Positions 7,987 through 16,131 of a stretch of DNA of 64,000 nucleotides are shown here, piece by piece. Positions within the stretch are counted from its first letter, which is position 1. Each line of letters opens with the position of its first letter. The DNA lies in NCBI GenBank assembly GCA_002427815.1, contig DIZF01000001.1, positions 56,970-120,969 on the forward strand, read 5' to 3'. A program made the translations under genes and the position numbers. Under the pieces are notes generated by a model. That model was not told the DNA's origin. It did not search any database and saw nothing but the letters and a program-made list of their open reading frames with translations. The stretch is from Ramlibacter tataouinensis. Its GTDB lineage: Bacteria > Pseudomonadota > Gammaproteobacteria > Burkholderiales > Burkholderiaceae_C.

Positions 7987-9371
7987 CAGAAGTTCACCGG
8001 CTTGAGCTGGGCGACACCGGCCTGCTGCAGCACCTGCGCAGCGCGCAGCGCCAGGTCTTCGCGCCAGGGCGCTGCAATGATCTGTACGCCTATGGGCATG
8101 CCGCCGGTCCCTTCGGGCCACATCGGCGCCGCCACCACCGGGCATCCCGCGAACGAAACCGGCTGGGTCAGCAAGCCCATCGCGGCCCGGCTGGGGTGCC
8201 GGGCGCCGCCGATCTCCAGCCATTCGGTCCCGATCCGGGGTGAGGCGACAGGCGTGGCCGGCGCGATCAGCACATCCCAATGCCCGAACAGGGCGTTGAC
8301 GCGGTCGCGGTAGATCCGGCGAAAGCGCTGGGCCTTGAGGTACCAGTCGGCCGGTTGCAGTGCGCCCGAAATGAAACGGTCGACCGACAGCGGTTCGAAG
8401 TCCTCGACGCGCTGGCGCAAGTCGTCCAGATGCAGGCTGCCGCCTTCGCTGGCCGTGATGATGAAAGCCGCCGCGCGGCCCAGGCCAGCGTCGGGCCACA
8501 GGACTTCCCCGGTCGCACCCAGGGTCCTGGCCGCAAGCGCTGCCACGGCACGTGCAGCGGGCGTGGCGTTGTCATGGAAATAGCCGCCCAGCACGCCGAT
8601 GCGCAGGCCGCGCAGACCATGCGCCAGCCCGCTCGCCGCCGGCTGTACATGGAGTGCGTGGCAGCCCGGATCCTGCGGGTCTGGCCCCTGCATCGCGTCG
8701 TAGGCCAGGGCAAGATTCTCGACGCTGTCGGCCAGCGGGCCCACGTGGTCGATGCTGTGCACGAAGGGATAACTGCCGCGGCGCGACAGCCGCCCGAAGG
8801 TCGGCTTCAGGCCCCAGACGCCGCACAGCGACGCGGGCACGCGGATGGAGCCGTTGGTATCCGAGCCCAGGGTCAGCGGCACCTGGCCCGCTGCGATTGC
8901 GGCGCCCGAGCCGCCCGAGGAGCCGCCCGCCATCCGGGTGAGGTCGTGCGGGTTCCGCGTCGGACCATAGTGGGTGTTTTCGGTCGTGAAGCCGTAGGCG
9001 TACTCGTCCATGTTGAGCGCGCCCAGCAGCACGGCCCCGGCCTCCTTCAGCCGCTGCACCAGGACCGCGTCCGCCTGCGCCGGCGGCAGCTCGCGGTTGA
9101 TCCTGGAACCCGCCAGAGTTGTGATGCCTTCGATGTCGAACAGGTTCTTGACCGCGTAAGGCAGGCCCGCCAGCGGCGGCAGGACTTCACCGCGCGCGCG
9201 TTGGGCGTCCACTGCAGCCGCTTCGGCACGCGCCCGCACCAGGGTCTTCGCGGTGAAGGCGTTGACGCGGCCATCGGTGGCCTCGACGCGCGCGATCGCC
9301 GCCTCCAGCACTTCGCGCGCGCTGGCCTGGCCGGTGGCCACGCTGCGAACGATAGCGCCGCCGCTGCTCAC
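7986..9371 (-). CDS. atzE: AtzE/HpxY-family amidase (1-carboxybiuret or oxalurate-type hydrolase)
   Basis: A 461-residue amidase-signature enzyme. The Ser-cisSer-Lys triad is visible: Lys75 (YAVKNLFD), Ser151 in the glycine/serine loop (MAGGSSGGSGAA) and nucleophile Ser175 (GSDTNGSIRVPA). In AtzE the reaction is removal of ammonia from 1-carboxybiuret, giving a product that decarboxylates to allophanate. The related HpxY acts in oxalurate catabolism. The enzyme needs the small partner AtzG/HpxX, encoded directly upstream with a four-base overlap. The AtzH-like gene follows with a one-base overlap, so the order G-E-H matches both characterised cluster types. Which substrate applies is unclear; the allophanate hydrolase at the operon head favours the carboxybiuret reading. 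Confidence 0.88.
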   Translation of the reverse strand: MSSGGAIVRSVATGQASAREVLEAAIARVEATDGRVNAFTAKTLVRARAEAAAVDAQRARGEVLPPLAGLPYAVKNLFDIEGITTLAGSRINRELPPAQADAVLVQRLKEAGAVLLGALNMDEYAYGFTTENTHYGPTRNPHDLTRMAGGSSGGSGAAIAAGQVPLTLGSDTNGSIRVPASLCGVWGLKPTFGRLSRRGSYPFVHSIDHVGPLADSVENLALAYDAMQGPDPQDPGCHALHVQPAASGLAHGLRGLRIGVLGGYFHDNATPAARAVAALAARTLGATGEVLWPDAGLGRAAAFIITASEGGSLHLDDLRQRVEDFEPLSVDRFISGALQPADWYLKAQRFRRIYRDRVNALFGHWDVLIAPATPVASPRIGTEWLEIGGARHPSRAAMGLLTQPVSFAGCPVVAAPMWPEGTGGMPIGVQIIAAPWREDLALRAAQVLQQAGVAQLKPVNF

Positions 9372-9589
9372 ACCCGATCTCCGTTTTCGGCCACGGCGGG
9401 AAAGGGCGCCGGCCGGAACAGCTCCGCCAGCTCGTGCTCGGGCGCCAGCCCGGTCTGGTCCAGCAGCCGGGCCATCGCCGCCGTGCGCCCCAGGTGCGAG
9501 GCCACCGCCTGCGCGCGGGCCTCGTCCAGCGGCAGCCCGAGTGCCGCGGCGGCCGCCTTGACGTAGTCCAGGACTTGCGCGTCGGTCAT
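9368..9589 (-). CDS. atzG: AtzG/HpxX small subunit (DUF4089)
   Basis: A 73-residue protein of the DUF4089 family: MTDAQVLDYVKAAAAALGLP, a run of helices with TGLAPEHELAELFRPAPFP near the end. It resembles a GatC-like subunit that wraps round and stabilises its amidase partner, and AtzG forms such a complex with AtzE. The start at 9589 overlaps the atzF stop by four bases, and its own stop overlaps the atzE start by four bases. The three proteins are therefore translationally coupled, as expected for obligate partners. It has no catalytic motif of its own. The call rests on the family resemblance and the exact gene context. Confidence 0.85.
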   Translation of the reverse strand: MTDAQVLDYVKAAAAALGLPLDEARAQAVASHLGRTAAMARLLDQTGLAPEHELAELFRPAPFPAVAENGDRV

Positions 9590-11319
9590 GGCAGCGCCCG
9601 GTCGGTCGCGTGCGACGCGATGTAACTGCGCCAGCCGCCGAAATTCGAGATGTCCTGGGCGCCGGCCGTGGCCTGCGCTTCGCACAGGAAGCCTTGCACG
9701 CTGCTGCCGTCGGCGAGTTGCAGCGTGCCTATGCCCAGCGGGGCCTGGATGAGGGCGACGAAGGAGCCGTAGTGCTCGACCGGCATCTCCCAGACTTCGA
9801 CCGCGATGCGCGCTCCGGCGCCATCGGCCGCGCGCAGCAGCCCGGGCTTGGGCGGCACTGTGCCCGGCAAGGCGAACAATCTGTAGTGCGGCGCGGTTTC
9901 GGTCGCGCCGATCAGGCGAGCACCGCGTTCGGCGAGCTGCCCGTTCAGCGGCATGCCGGACAAGTGGGCGCCGACGACCGCGACCTTGACATTGCTTGCA
10001 GCAGCCAGGCCGGCGATGGCTTGCGCGGGCGGTAGCGCCTCGGCGGTTGCGCCTTGCGCGAGTCCGGTCGCGTGGTGGTAGCGCTGGCCCAGCTCGGCCA
10101 GTTGCCAGTCGCTGCCGCAAGGGCCGATCAGCGTGATGCCGAACGGCAGGCCGTCCAGGCGGATGGCACTGGGCACCGCGATGGCGGCATAGTCCAGCAG
10201 GTTGACGAAATTGGTGTAGACCCCGAGGTTGCGGTTCAACGCAACCGGATCGCCGCGCATCTGCGCGATCGTGTAGTGGGTCGGCGCCGTAGGCACCAGC
10301 AGCACGTCGATGGCCGTCCACATGGCCGAGGCACGCTGGCGCAATGCCTGCAGCCGTGTCTGCGCTTCAAAGAGGTCCGCCGCGCCGTAGTCGCGGCCCT
10401 TCGCGATGATGCTGCGAACCGGTTCGACGATTTCGCTCTCGTGCGCATCGAAGAAACTTCGGATCGCAGCGTAGCGCTCGGCCACCAGGGCGCTCTCGTA
10501 GAGCAGTGCGGCGGCCCGCGCCAGCGGGTCGTAGTCGACCTCGACCGGGACGCCTCCCAGCTCGCGCAAGCGCGTCACGGCGGCGCCGAACGCCGACTGC
10601 GCCAGGGAATCTCCGAAGAACGCCAGCACCGACGGAACCCCGAATCGAAAGCTCGTGCCGAAGGACCTGCCTGCGAGCGCGAGCTGTCGCGAATACGGAT
10701 CGGCCGCGTCGTGACCCATCGCCACTTCCAGTACGCGCGCGGCCAGGGCGACAGTGCGCGCAAAAATGGAAACGCAGTCGGCGCTCTGCGCGGCCGGCAC
10801 CACGCCATGCGCGCTGACGAGGCCGCGGGAAGGCTTCAGCCCCACGATGTTGTTCAGCCCGGCCGGCACGCGGCCCGAGCCCGCGGTGTCGGTGCCGAGT
10901 GAAAAGTCGACCTGACCGGTGGCCACCACGTAGGCCGACCCCGAACTGGAGCCGCCCGATACATATAAGGGATTGAAGGCGTTTGGCACGGCCCCGTAGG
11001 GAGAGCGCGTGCCGTTCAGGCCGCAGGCGAACTGGTCCAGGTTGGTCTTGCCCACCAGCTGCGCACCAGCGGCGAGCAGCCGGTGCACCACAGCGGCGTC
11101 TTGCGTAGCCTGATAAGCGAAAGCCGGGCAACCCGCGGTCGTCGGCAGGCCGGCCACATCGATGTTGTCCTTGACGGCGAAGCGCAGACCCGCCAGCGCT
11201 CCGTTGGTGCTGCGGCCAATCGGCCGGTCGAGCATGGCGATCCACGCGGTGCCCGCCGGCGCGCCCGGTCCGGCCGGCAGCGCGGACAAGGAGTCGGCAG
11301 AAATCGCAGATCGCACCAT
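9586..11319 (-). CDS. atzF: allophanate hydrolase
   Basis: A 577-residue enzyme that hydrolyses allophanate to carbon dioxide and ammonia. The N-terminal amidase domain carries Lys50 (FAVKDNID), Ser124 (SGGSSSGS) and nucleophile Ser148 (DTAGSGRVPAG). The last 130 residues form the separate C-terminal domain of allophanate hydrolases (HLSGMPLNGQL, TAPHYRLFALPG, KPGLLR, GTLQLADGSSVQGFLCE, ISNFGGWRSY). I start it at ATG 11319; in-frame ATGs at 11334 and 11460 exist, but 11334 lies only about eight bases from the predicted transcription start and 11460 lies upstream of the promoter. It is the first gene of the operon and the common end point for the biuret and carboxybiuret branches. There is no urea carboxylase gene in view. 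Confidence 0.93.
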   Translation of the reverse strand: MVRSAISADSLSALPAGPGAPAGTAWIAMLDRPIGRSTNGALAGLRFAVKDNIDVAGLPTTAGCPAFAYQATQDAAVVHRLLAAGAQLVGKTNLDQFACGLNGTRSPYGAVPNAFNPLYVSGGSSSGSAYVVATGQVDFSLGTDTAGSGRVPAGLNNIVGLKPSRGLVSAHGVVPAAQSADCVSIFARTVALAARVLEVAMGHDAADPYSRQLALAGRSFGTSFRFGVPSVLAFFGDSLAQSAFGAAVTRLRELGGVPVEVDYDPLARAAALLYESALVAERYAAIRSFFDAHESEIVEPVRSIIAKGRDYGAADLFEAQTRLQALRQRASAMWTAIDVLLVPTAPTHYTIAQMRGDPVALNRNLGVYTNFVNLLDYAAIAVPSAIRLDGLPFGITLIGPCGSDWQLAELGQRYHHATGLAQGATAEALPPAQAIAGLAAASNVKVAVVGAHLSGMPLNGQLAERGARLIGATETAPHYRLFALPGTVPPKPGLLRAADGAGARIAVEVWEMPVEHYGSFVALIQAPLGIGTLQLADGSSVQGFLCEAQATAGAQDISNFGGWRSYIASHATDRALP

Positions 11320-11334
11320 CTTCGCGCATCCCAT

Positions 11335-11346
11335 CTTGTATCCAAG
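11335..11346 (-). promoter_or_regulatory. candidate GntR operator palindrome (CTTG-N4-CAAG)
   Basis: The plus strand reads CTTGTATCCAAG, a perfect four-base inverted repeat around four bases. It covers the expected transcription start of the sigma-54 promoter immediately upstream. GntR regulators commonly bind short palindromes of this type. The operon itself ends with a GntR gene, so autogenous repression by blocking the start site is a reasonable reading. Binding is inferred. Confidence 0.45.
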
Positions 11347-11352
11347 ACGAGT

Positions 11353-11368
11353 CGCAAAGTGCGTGCCA
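11353..11368 (-). promoter_or_regulatory. sigma-54 (RpoN) -24/-12 promoter for the atzF operon
   Basis: On the minus strand the sequence is TGGCACG-CACT-TTGCG. The -24 GG and the -12 GC are separated by exactly ten bases, and every consensus position of TGGCACG-N4-TTGC is matched. Transcription would start about twelve bases after the GC, near 11342, which leaves roughly 23 bases of leader before the atzF ATG at 11319. Sigma-54 control fits nitrogen-limitation induction through an NtrC-type activator. I did not find a convincing NtrC site. Confidence 0.7.
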
Positions 11369-11424
11369 GCCCGTGCGGGGCTCGTCCGCGCGAGGTGCGC
11401 AGACCATGGGAACCGGGACCAAAC

Positions 11425-11454
11425 CGCGCTGCGTCGGCTTTTGTCAGCAGCGCG
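11425..11454 (-). terminator. hairpin after the cardiolipin synthase gene (weak terminator)
   Basis: CGCGCTGC (11425-11432) and GCAGCGCG (11447-11454) form a perfect eight-base-pair stem around 14 bases, starting seven bases after the cls stop. The minus-strand sequence after it is only GTTTGG, so it is not a classic U-rich terminator. It also lies upstream of the sigma-54 promoter, where an activator site could be placed. Confidence 0.35.
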
Positions 11455-11460
11455 TGCCAC

Positions 11461-12882
11461 TCACAGCTGGAACACCAGCCACCGCACCAGCCCCTCGGAA
11501 AACTCGCGCATGAAGCCGGGCCGGTGTGGCTTGTAGAGGATAGCGCCCACACGCTGCCGTTCGATCCACTGCGCAAAGCGCTGGACGTCGGCCGTCTGGT
11601 AGAAGGCGATCATCAGCTCGTAGTTCAGGAACAGGCTGCGTTCATCGAGATTGGCGGAGCCCGCCAGCGCGAGATCGTCGTCGACGATGACGGCCTTGGC
11701 ATGGATCATTGCGGGAGTCAGCCAGACGCGGGCACCCGCAGCCGCCATGTCGCGCAGCGCTGAGGGGCGCGCCAGGTCGGCCAGCCGATGATTCGACCGG
11801 CGCGGCAATACGAGGTCGACCGAAACCCCGCGCCGCGCGGCGAGCGTCAACGCCATCAGCAGCGTCGGGTCGGGCACGAAATAAGGTGTCACGGCCACGA
11901 TCCGGGTCTGCGCGGCAAAGCAGCTGGAGATCAGCAGCGAATACACCGTGTCGTCGGACTGGTCCGGCCCGCTGGGGATCAATTGCGCGCCCGGCTCGCC
12001 CGCAGCGGGCCTGGTGATTTCAGTGAGTGGCCGGTCGGGCCGAGGCGCTTCCGACGCGAAAGCCCAATCCTGGTCGAACCGGTCCTGGGCCTGCCGTACC
12101 AGGTCGCCGTGCAAGTCGAAGCTCAGGTCGACCCAGGGCGCTTGCGCCGGCCGCAAGGCGCTATCGCCGACAAAGTATTCGGCGGCAAGATTGCGCCCGC
12201 CGCACCACAGGCGCCCGCCGTCGGCGATCAGCATCTTCCGGTGATTGCGCAGGTTCGTCCGGCCCGGCAGGGCCGATCCCCACGGCGGAACAAAAAGCGC
12301 CACCTGAACCCCCGCGGCGGCCAGCCGCTTCAGGTCGAGACGGCCCCCGAAATAGACGCCTACGCCATCGATCAGGAGGCGCACGCGCACACCTTCCCGG
12401 GCGCGCCGCATCAGCATCGCCAGCACCTCCTTGCCCAGCACATCGCGCCCGATCAGGAAAGTGCACAGGTCGAGCGTGCGCGCGGCGCAAAGCATGACGG
12501 ACAGGAGCGCTTCGCGGGCCTCATGCCCGTCTTCATGGATTGCGAGCTGCTCATAGCGCGCGACGCCGGGAAGGCCCATGGCGGCAGCGAGTTGCTGGAA
12601 CCGCGCGGAAGGGACGTTCAATTGGGACGCCGTGGCGGGCGCAGGCAGGCTCACCCGTGTCGCCTGCTCCCGCGAGACCTTCCGGCTGCCCAGCAGAAGG
12701 TAGAGCGGAAGCGCCACGTAGGGCAGCAGCGAGAGCGACACGACCCAGGCAATGGCCGCCGACGGATGACGGCGCTGCCGCCGCACGTGCGACGCGGTGA
12801 CATAGATGGCCAGACCCAGCAGCACCACCAGCCCGTGCAGGGTTGCCCAATGGCGCAAGGTCAGTTCATGAAACAGGGGCAT
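11461..12882 (-). CDS. cls: cardiolipin synthase (phospholipase D family)
   Basis: A 473-residue membrane enzyme that joins phosphatidyl groups to make cardiolipin. Two N-terminal transmembrane helices (WATLHGLVVLLGLAIYV, and WVVSLSLLPYVALPLYLLLG) are followed by two HKD motifs: NHRKMLIADGGRLWCGGRN in the middle and IHAKAVIVDDDLALAGSAN near the C-terminus, both complete. Domain order and length match bacterial ClsA-type enzymes. I start it at ATG 12882 (MPLFHELTLRHW); an in-frame ATG at 12909 adds nine residues, and neither has a clear ribosome-binding site. It is transcribed alone, divergent from the ABC permease at 12988. No link to its neighbours is evident. Confidence 0.88.
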   Translation of the reverse strand: MPLFHELTLRHWATLHGLVVLLGLAIYVTASHVRRQRRHPSAAIAWVVSLSLLPYVALPLYLLLGSRKVSREQATRVSLPAPATASQLNVPSARFQQLAAAMGLPGVARYEQLAIHEDGHEAREALLSVMLCAARTLDLCTFLIGRDVLGKEVLAMLMRRAREGVRVRLLIDGVGVYFGGRLDLKRLAAAGVQVALFVPPWGSALPGRTNLRNHRKMLIADGGRLWCGGRNLAAEYFVGDSALRPAQAPWVDLSFDLHGDLVRQAQDRFDQDWAFASEAPRPDRPLTEITRPAAGEPGAQLIPSGPDQSDDTVYSLLISSCFAAQTRIVAVTPYFVPDPTLLMALTLAARRGVSVDLVLPRRSNHRLADLARPSALRDMAAAGARVWLTPAMIHAKAVIVDDDLALAGSANLDERSLFLNYELMIAFYQTADVQRFAQWIERQRVGAILYKPHRPGFMREFSEGLVRWLVFQL

Positions 12883-12987
12883 TGGCCCGATTGTGGACGG
12901 ACCGGTCATTGCCGTCGAGCCAAAGGCGACTCGAGACCCTCGCCCATAATGCCCACCAGCCGGCTCTTCCCGCCCTGGCCGTAGCGC

Positions 12988-14715
12988 ATGACCAACAAGA
13001 CCTTCTTTCCCCGGCAAGTCGTCGAGTCCAGTGGCAACCGCTGGGACTGGGCGCTGCTGCCGCTGGTGCTGGCCGTTCTGTTCGCACTGGCTTTCGCAGG
13101 CTCCCAGATGGCCCGGCCCTACGCCGTGGGCGAGTCGCTGCCGTTGACGCTCGATCCCTGGATGCTGCCGTACTACCTGCTGCGAACGACCCTGCGCATG
13201 TTCCTGGCGCTGGGGGCCTCGCTTCTCTTCAGCTGCGTATTCGCCGCGGTGGCGGCGAAGTACCGCAGCGCCGAGCGCGTGATGATTCCCTTGCTCGACA
13301 TCCTGCAGTCGATCCCGATCCTGGGCTTCCTGTCGATCACCGTCACCGGCTTCATCGCCCTGTTTCCCGGCAGCCTGCTCGGCGTGGAATGCGCGGCCAT
13401 CTTTGCCATCTTCACTTCGCAGGCCTGGAACATGGCGTTCAGCCTGTATCAGTCGCTGCGCACCGTGCCGCAGGAACTGCAGGAAGCGGCGCGGGTGTTC
13501 CAGCTGTCGGGCTGGCAGCGGTTCTGGCGGCTCGAGCTGCCGTTCGCCATGCCCGGGCTGCTGTGGAACATGATGATGTCGATGTCGGGCGGCTGGTTCT
13601 TCGTGGTGGCCTCGGAAGCCATCTCGGTGTCCAACCAGAACATCAAGCTGCCGGGCGTGGGGTCCTACATCGCGCTGGCCATCGAGGCGCGCGACCTGGG
13701 CGCGATCGGCTGGGCCATCGCCGGCATGCTGGTGGGCATCGTGCTGTACGACCAGCTCTTCTTCCGGCCGCTGATCGCCTGGGCCGACAAGTTCCGCTTC
13801 GAGGAAAGCGGCGGCGAAATCGCACCGAGCTCCTGGCTCCTGACCTGGCTGCGGCGCACGGACCGGGTGCAGCAGCTCGGGCAGGCGGCGGTGCGGCTGC
13901 TCGAACGTTCGCTGCTGCTGTTCCGGCTCGATCATGACGGCACCTCGATCCGCGCCCGGCGGCAGCCGCCCAATCCCATGGTGGTACGGGTCGGCGACGC
14001 GGTGCTGGCGGGCGCGGTGCTGTTCGCGCTCTGGTGGCTGGTCGGCTTCATCCATGGCGAGGTCGGCTGGGCCGAAGTCGGCCATGTGTTCCTGCTGGGC
14101 ATCTACACGATGCTGCGCGTGCTGGTGCTGATCGCGCTGGCGGCCCTGGTGTGGGTGCCGGTGGGCATCTGGATCGGCATGAACCCGCGCTGGGCCGGCC
14201 GCCTGCAGGCCGCCGTGCAGTTCCTGGCGGCCTTCCCGGCCAACCTGATGTTTCCGGTCGCCGTGCTGTTCATCGTCCGCTGGCACCTGAACCCGAACAT
14301 CTGGCTGTCGCCGCTGATGGTGCTGGGCACCCAGTGGTACATCCTGTTCAACGTCATCGCCGGAGCCTCCACCATCCCCACCGAGCTGCGTTACGCGGCG
14401 CAGAATCTGCGCCTCGCCGGCTGGCTCAAGTGGCGCCGCTACCTGTTGCCGGCCGTATTCCCCAGCTTCGTCACCGGCGCGATCACGGCCAGCGGCGGTT
14501 CCTGGAACGCGAGCATCGTGGCCGAATACGTGACCTGGGGCGACACCACGCTGCAGGCCCAGGGGCTGGGCAGCTACATCGCCCAGATGACCGCAACCGG
14601 CGACTTTCCACGCATCGCGCTGGGGATCGGCGTGATGTGCGTGTTCGTCATGGCGATGAACCATCTGGTGTGGCGCCGGCTCTACCAGCTGGCGGAAGAG
14701 CGCATGCATTTCTGA
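12988..14715 (+). CDS. ABC transporter permease, nitrate/sulfonate/bicarbonate type, duplicated
   Basis: A 575-residue inner-membrane protein made of two fused BPD_transp_1 permease halves. The first half has the EAA-like coupling loop at VPQELQEAARVFQLSGWQRF and the second at IPTELRYAAQNLRLAGWLKW. Between them is a cytoplasmic linker (about residues 270-330). Fused double permeases of this kind belong to the SsuC/TauC-like nitrate/sulfonate/bicarbonate group. The partner ATPase gene follows at 14719. No periplasmic binding protein is encoded nearby, which is unusual for an importer. The transported substrate cannot be deduced. Confidence 0.88.
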   Translation: MTNKTFFPRQVVESSGNRWDWALLPLVLAVLFALAFAGSQMARPYAVGESLPLTLDPWMLPYYLLRTTLRMFLALGASLLFSCVFAAVAAKYRSAERVMIPLLDILQSIPILGFLSITVTGFIALFPGSLLGVECAAIFAIFTSQAWNMAFSLYQSLRTVPQELQEAARVFQLSGWQRFWRLELPFAMPGLLWNMMMSMSGGWFFVVASEAISVSNQNIKLPGVGSYIALAIEARDLGAIGWAIAGMLVGIVLYDQLFFRPLIAWADKFRFEESGGEIAPSSWLLTWLRRTDRVQQLGQAAVRLLERSLLLFRLDHDGTSIRARRQPPNPMVVRVGDAVLAGAVLFALWWLVGFIHGEVGWAEVGHVFLLGIYTMLRVLVLIALAALVWVPVGIWIGMNPRWAGRLQAAVQFLAAFPANLMFPVAVLFIVRWHLNPNIWLSPLMVLGTQWYILFNVIAGASTIPTELRYAAQNLRLAGWLKWRRYLLPAVFPSFVTGAITASGGSWNASIVAEYVTWGDTTLQAQGLGSYIAQMTATGDFPRIALGIGVMCVFVMAMNHLVWRRLYQLAEERMHF

Positions 14716-14718
14716 TGA

Positions 14719-16068
14719 ATGAATCGAACCGGAATGTCACAAGCCATCATTGAACTGCGCGCCGTCCAGAAGTCGTTCCGCTCGGCCGACGGCAGCGCCC
14801 GCTCCGTGCTCGAGGGGGTGGACTTTCGCCTGGCCGAAGGCGAGATCGTCGCGCTGCTGGGGCAGTCCGGCTCCGGCAAGTCGACCTTGCTGCGCATCAT
14901 GGCCGGGCTCATTGGCGCCGACGGTGGCGATGTGCGCTACCGCGGCCAGCCCCTGTACGGGCCGGCCCGCGGCGTCGGCATGGTGTTCCAGTCGTTCGCG
15001 CTTTTTCCCTGGCTCACGGTGCAGCAGAACGTCGAACTCGGCCTGGAGGCGCGCGGCGTCGAGCCGGCCGCGCGGGCCGCGCGGGCGGAAAAGGCCATCG
15101 CCCTGATCGGCCTGGCCGGATTCGAAGGCGCGCTGCCACGCGAGTTGTCGGGCGGCATGCGCCAGCGCGTGGGCATCGCGCGCGCCCTGGTCGTCGAGCC
15201 CGAGGTGCTGCTGATGGACGAGGCGTTCTCGGCATTGGACGTGCTGACCGGCGAGCGCCTGCGCGAGGACATCCTGGAGCTGTGGGCGAGCGGCTCGATG
15301 CCGACCAAGGCGATGCTGGTGGTCTCGCACAACATCGAGGAAGCGGTCCTGATGGCCGACCGCGTGCTGATCTTCGCGAGCGACCCCGGGCGCGTGCGCT
15401 ATCAGTTGTCGGTGCAGCTGCCGCGGCCCCGCAACGCCAACAGCGCCCAGGTGCGGATGCTGATCGACGAGATCTACGCGCTGATGACCGCGGGGGCGAC
15501 GCGAGCCGGACGCGCCGCGGAGGAACCGGTGGAATTGCACCTGGCCGACCGCCTGCCCGAGGCCGACGTGGCGCGCATCGAAGGCCTGCTGGAAATGCTG
15601 GTCGACGAGCGGTTCGGCGGCCGCGCCGACCTGCCCAAGCTGGCCGAGGAAACCGAACTGACCGACGAGGAGCTGCTGCCGCTGGGACAGGCCGTGTCGC
15701 TGCTGGACCTGGCCACGCTGATCCATGGCGACCTGCACATCACGCCGCTGGGCCGGCGCTACGTGGAAGGCGCGCACACCTTGCGCCAGGAAATCTTCGG
15801 CCGGCAACTGCTCGCGCACGTGCCGCTGGCCGCGCACATCCGCCACAGCCTGGAGCAGGAGCCCTCGGGAGAGCTGCCCGAGGAGCCCTTCCTGAACCTG
15901 CTGCGCGAAAGCCTCGATGCGGCCGAAGCCGAACGGGTGTTGCGCACGGCCATCGAATGGGGCCGCCATGGCGAGGTGTTCGAGTACGACTACCATACCG
16001 GCCTCATCCACCTGCCCGAAGGCGAGGGCGAGTCCGCACCCGCGTCGAAAACGGATGCGGGCACCTGA
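14719..16068 (+). CDS. ABC transporter ATPase with AAA-associated C-terminal domain
   Basis: A 449-residue protein. The first 250 residues are an ABC ATPase of the nitrate/sulfonate/bicarbonate group: Walker A GQSGSGKST, Q-loop VFQSFALFPWLTV, signature LSGGMRQRVGIARAL, Walker B VLLMDEAFSALD, and the switch histidine in VVSHNIEEAV. The C-terminal half (from about residue 265) is the AAA-associated domain fused to such ATPases in proteobacteria. Two starts are possible: ATG 14719, three bases after the permease stop, or ATG 14734 (MSQAIIEL), which has GGA just upstream and is my preference for the true start. It energises the double permease before it. The function of the extra domain is not known to me; a regulatory role is likely. 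Confidence 0.88.
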   Translation: MNRTGMSQAIIELRAVQKSFRSADGSARSVLEGVDFRLAEGEIVALLGQSGSGKSTLLRIMAGLIGADGGDVRYRGQPLYGPARGVGMVFQSFALFPWLTVQQNVELGLEARGVEPAARAARAEKAIALIGLAGFEGALPRELSGGMRQRVGIARALVVEPEVLLMDEAFSALDVLTGERLREDILELWASGSMPTKAMLVVSHNIEEAVLMADRVLIFASDPGRVRYQLSVQLPRPRNANSAQVRMLIDEIYALMTAGATRAGRAAEEPVELHLADRLPEADVARIEGLLEMLVDERFGGRADLPKLAEETELTDEELLPLGQAVSLLDLATLIHGDLHITPLGRRYVEGAHTLRQEIFGRQLLAHVPLAAHIRHSLEQEPSGELPEEPFLNLLRESLDAAEAERVLRTAIEWGRHGEVFEYDYHTGLIHLPEGEGESAPASKTDAGT

Positions 16069-16131
16069 TCGCCGGCGGCCGGACCTGCGCCAACTCTTGC
16101 TATGCTGCGCCGATGAAGGGAACGTTCGCGT

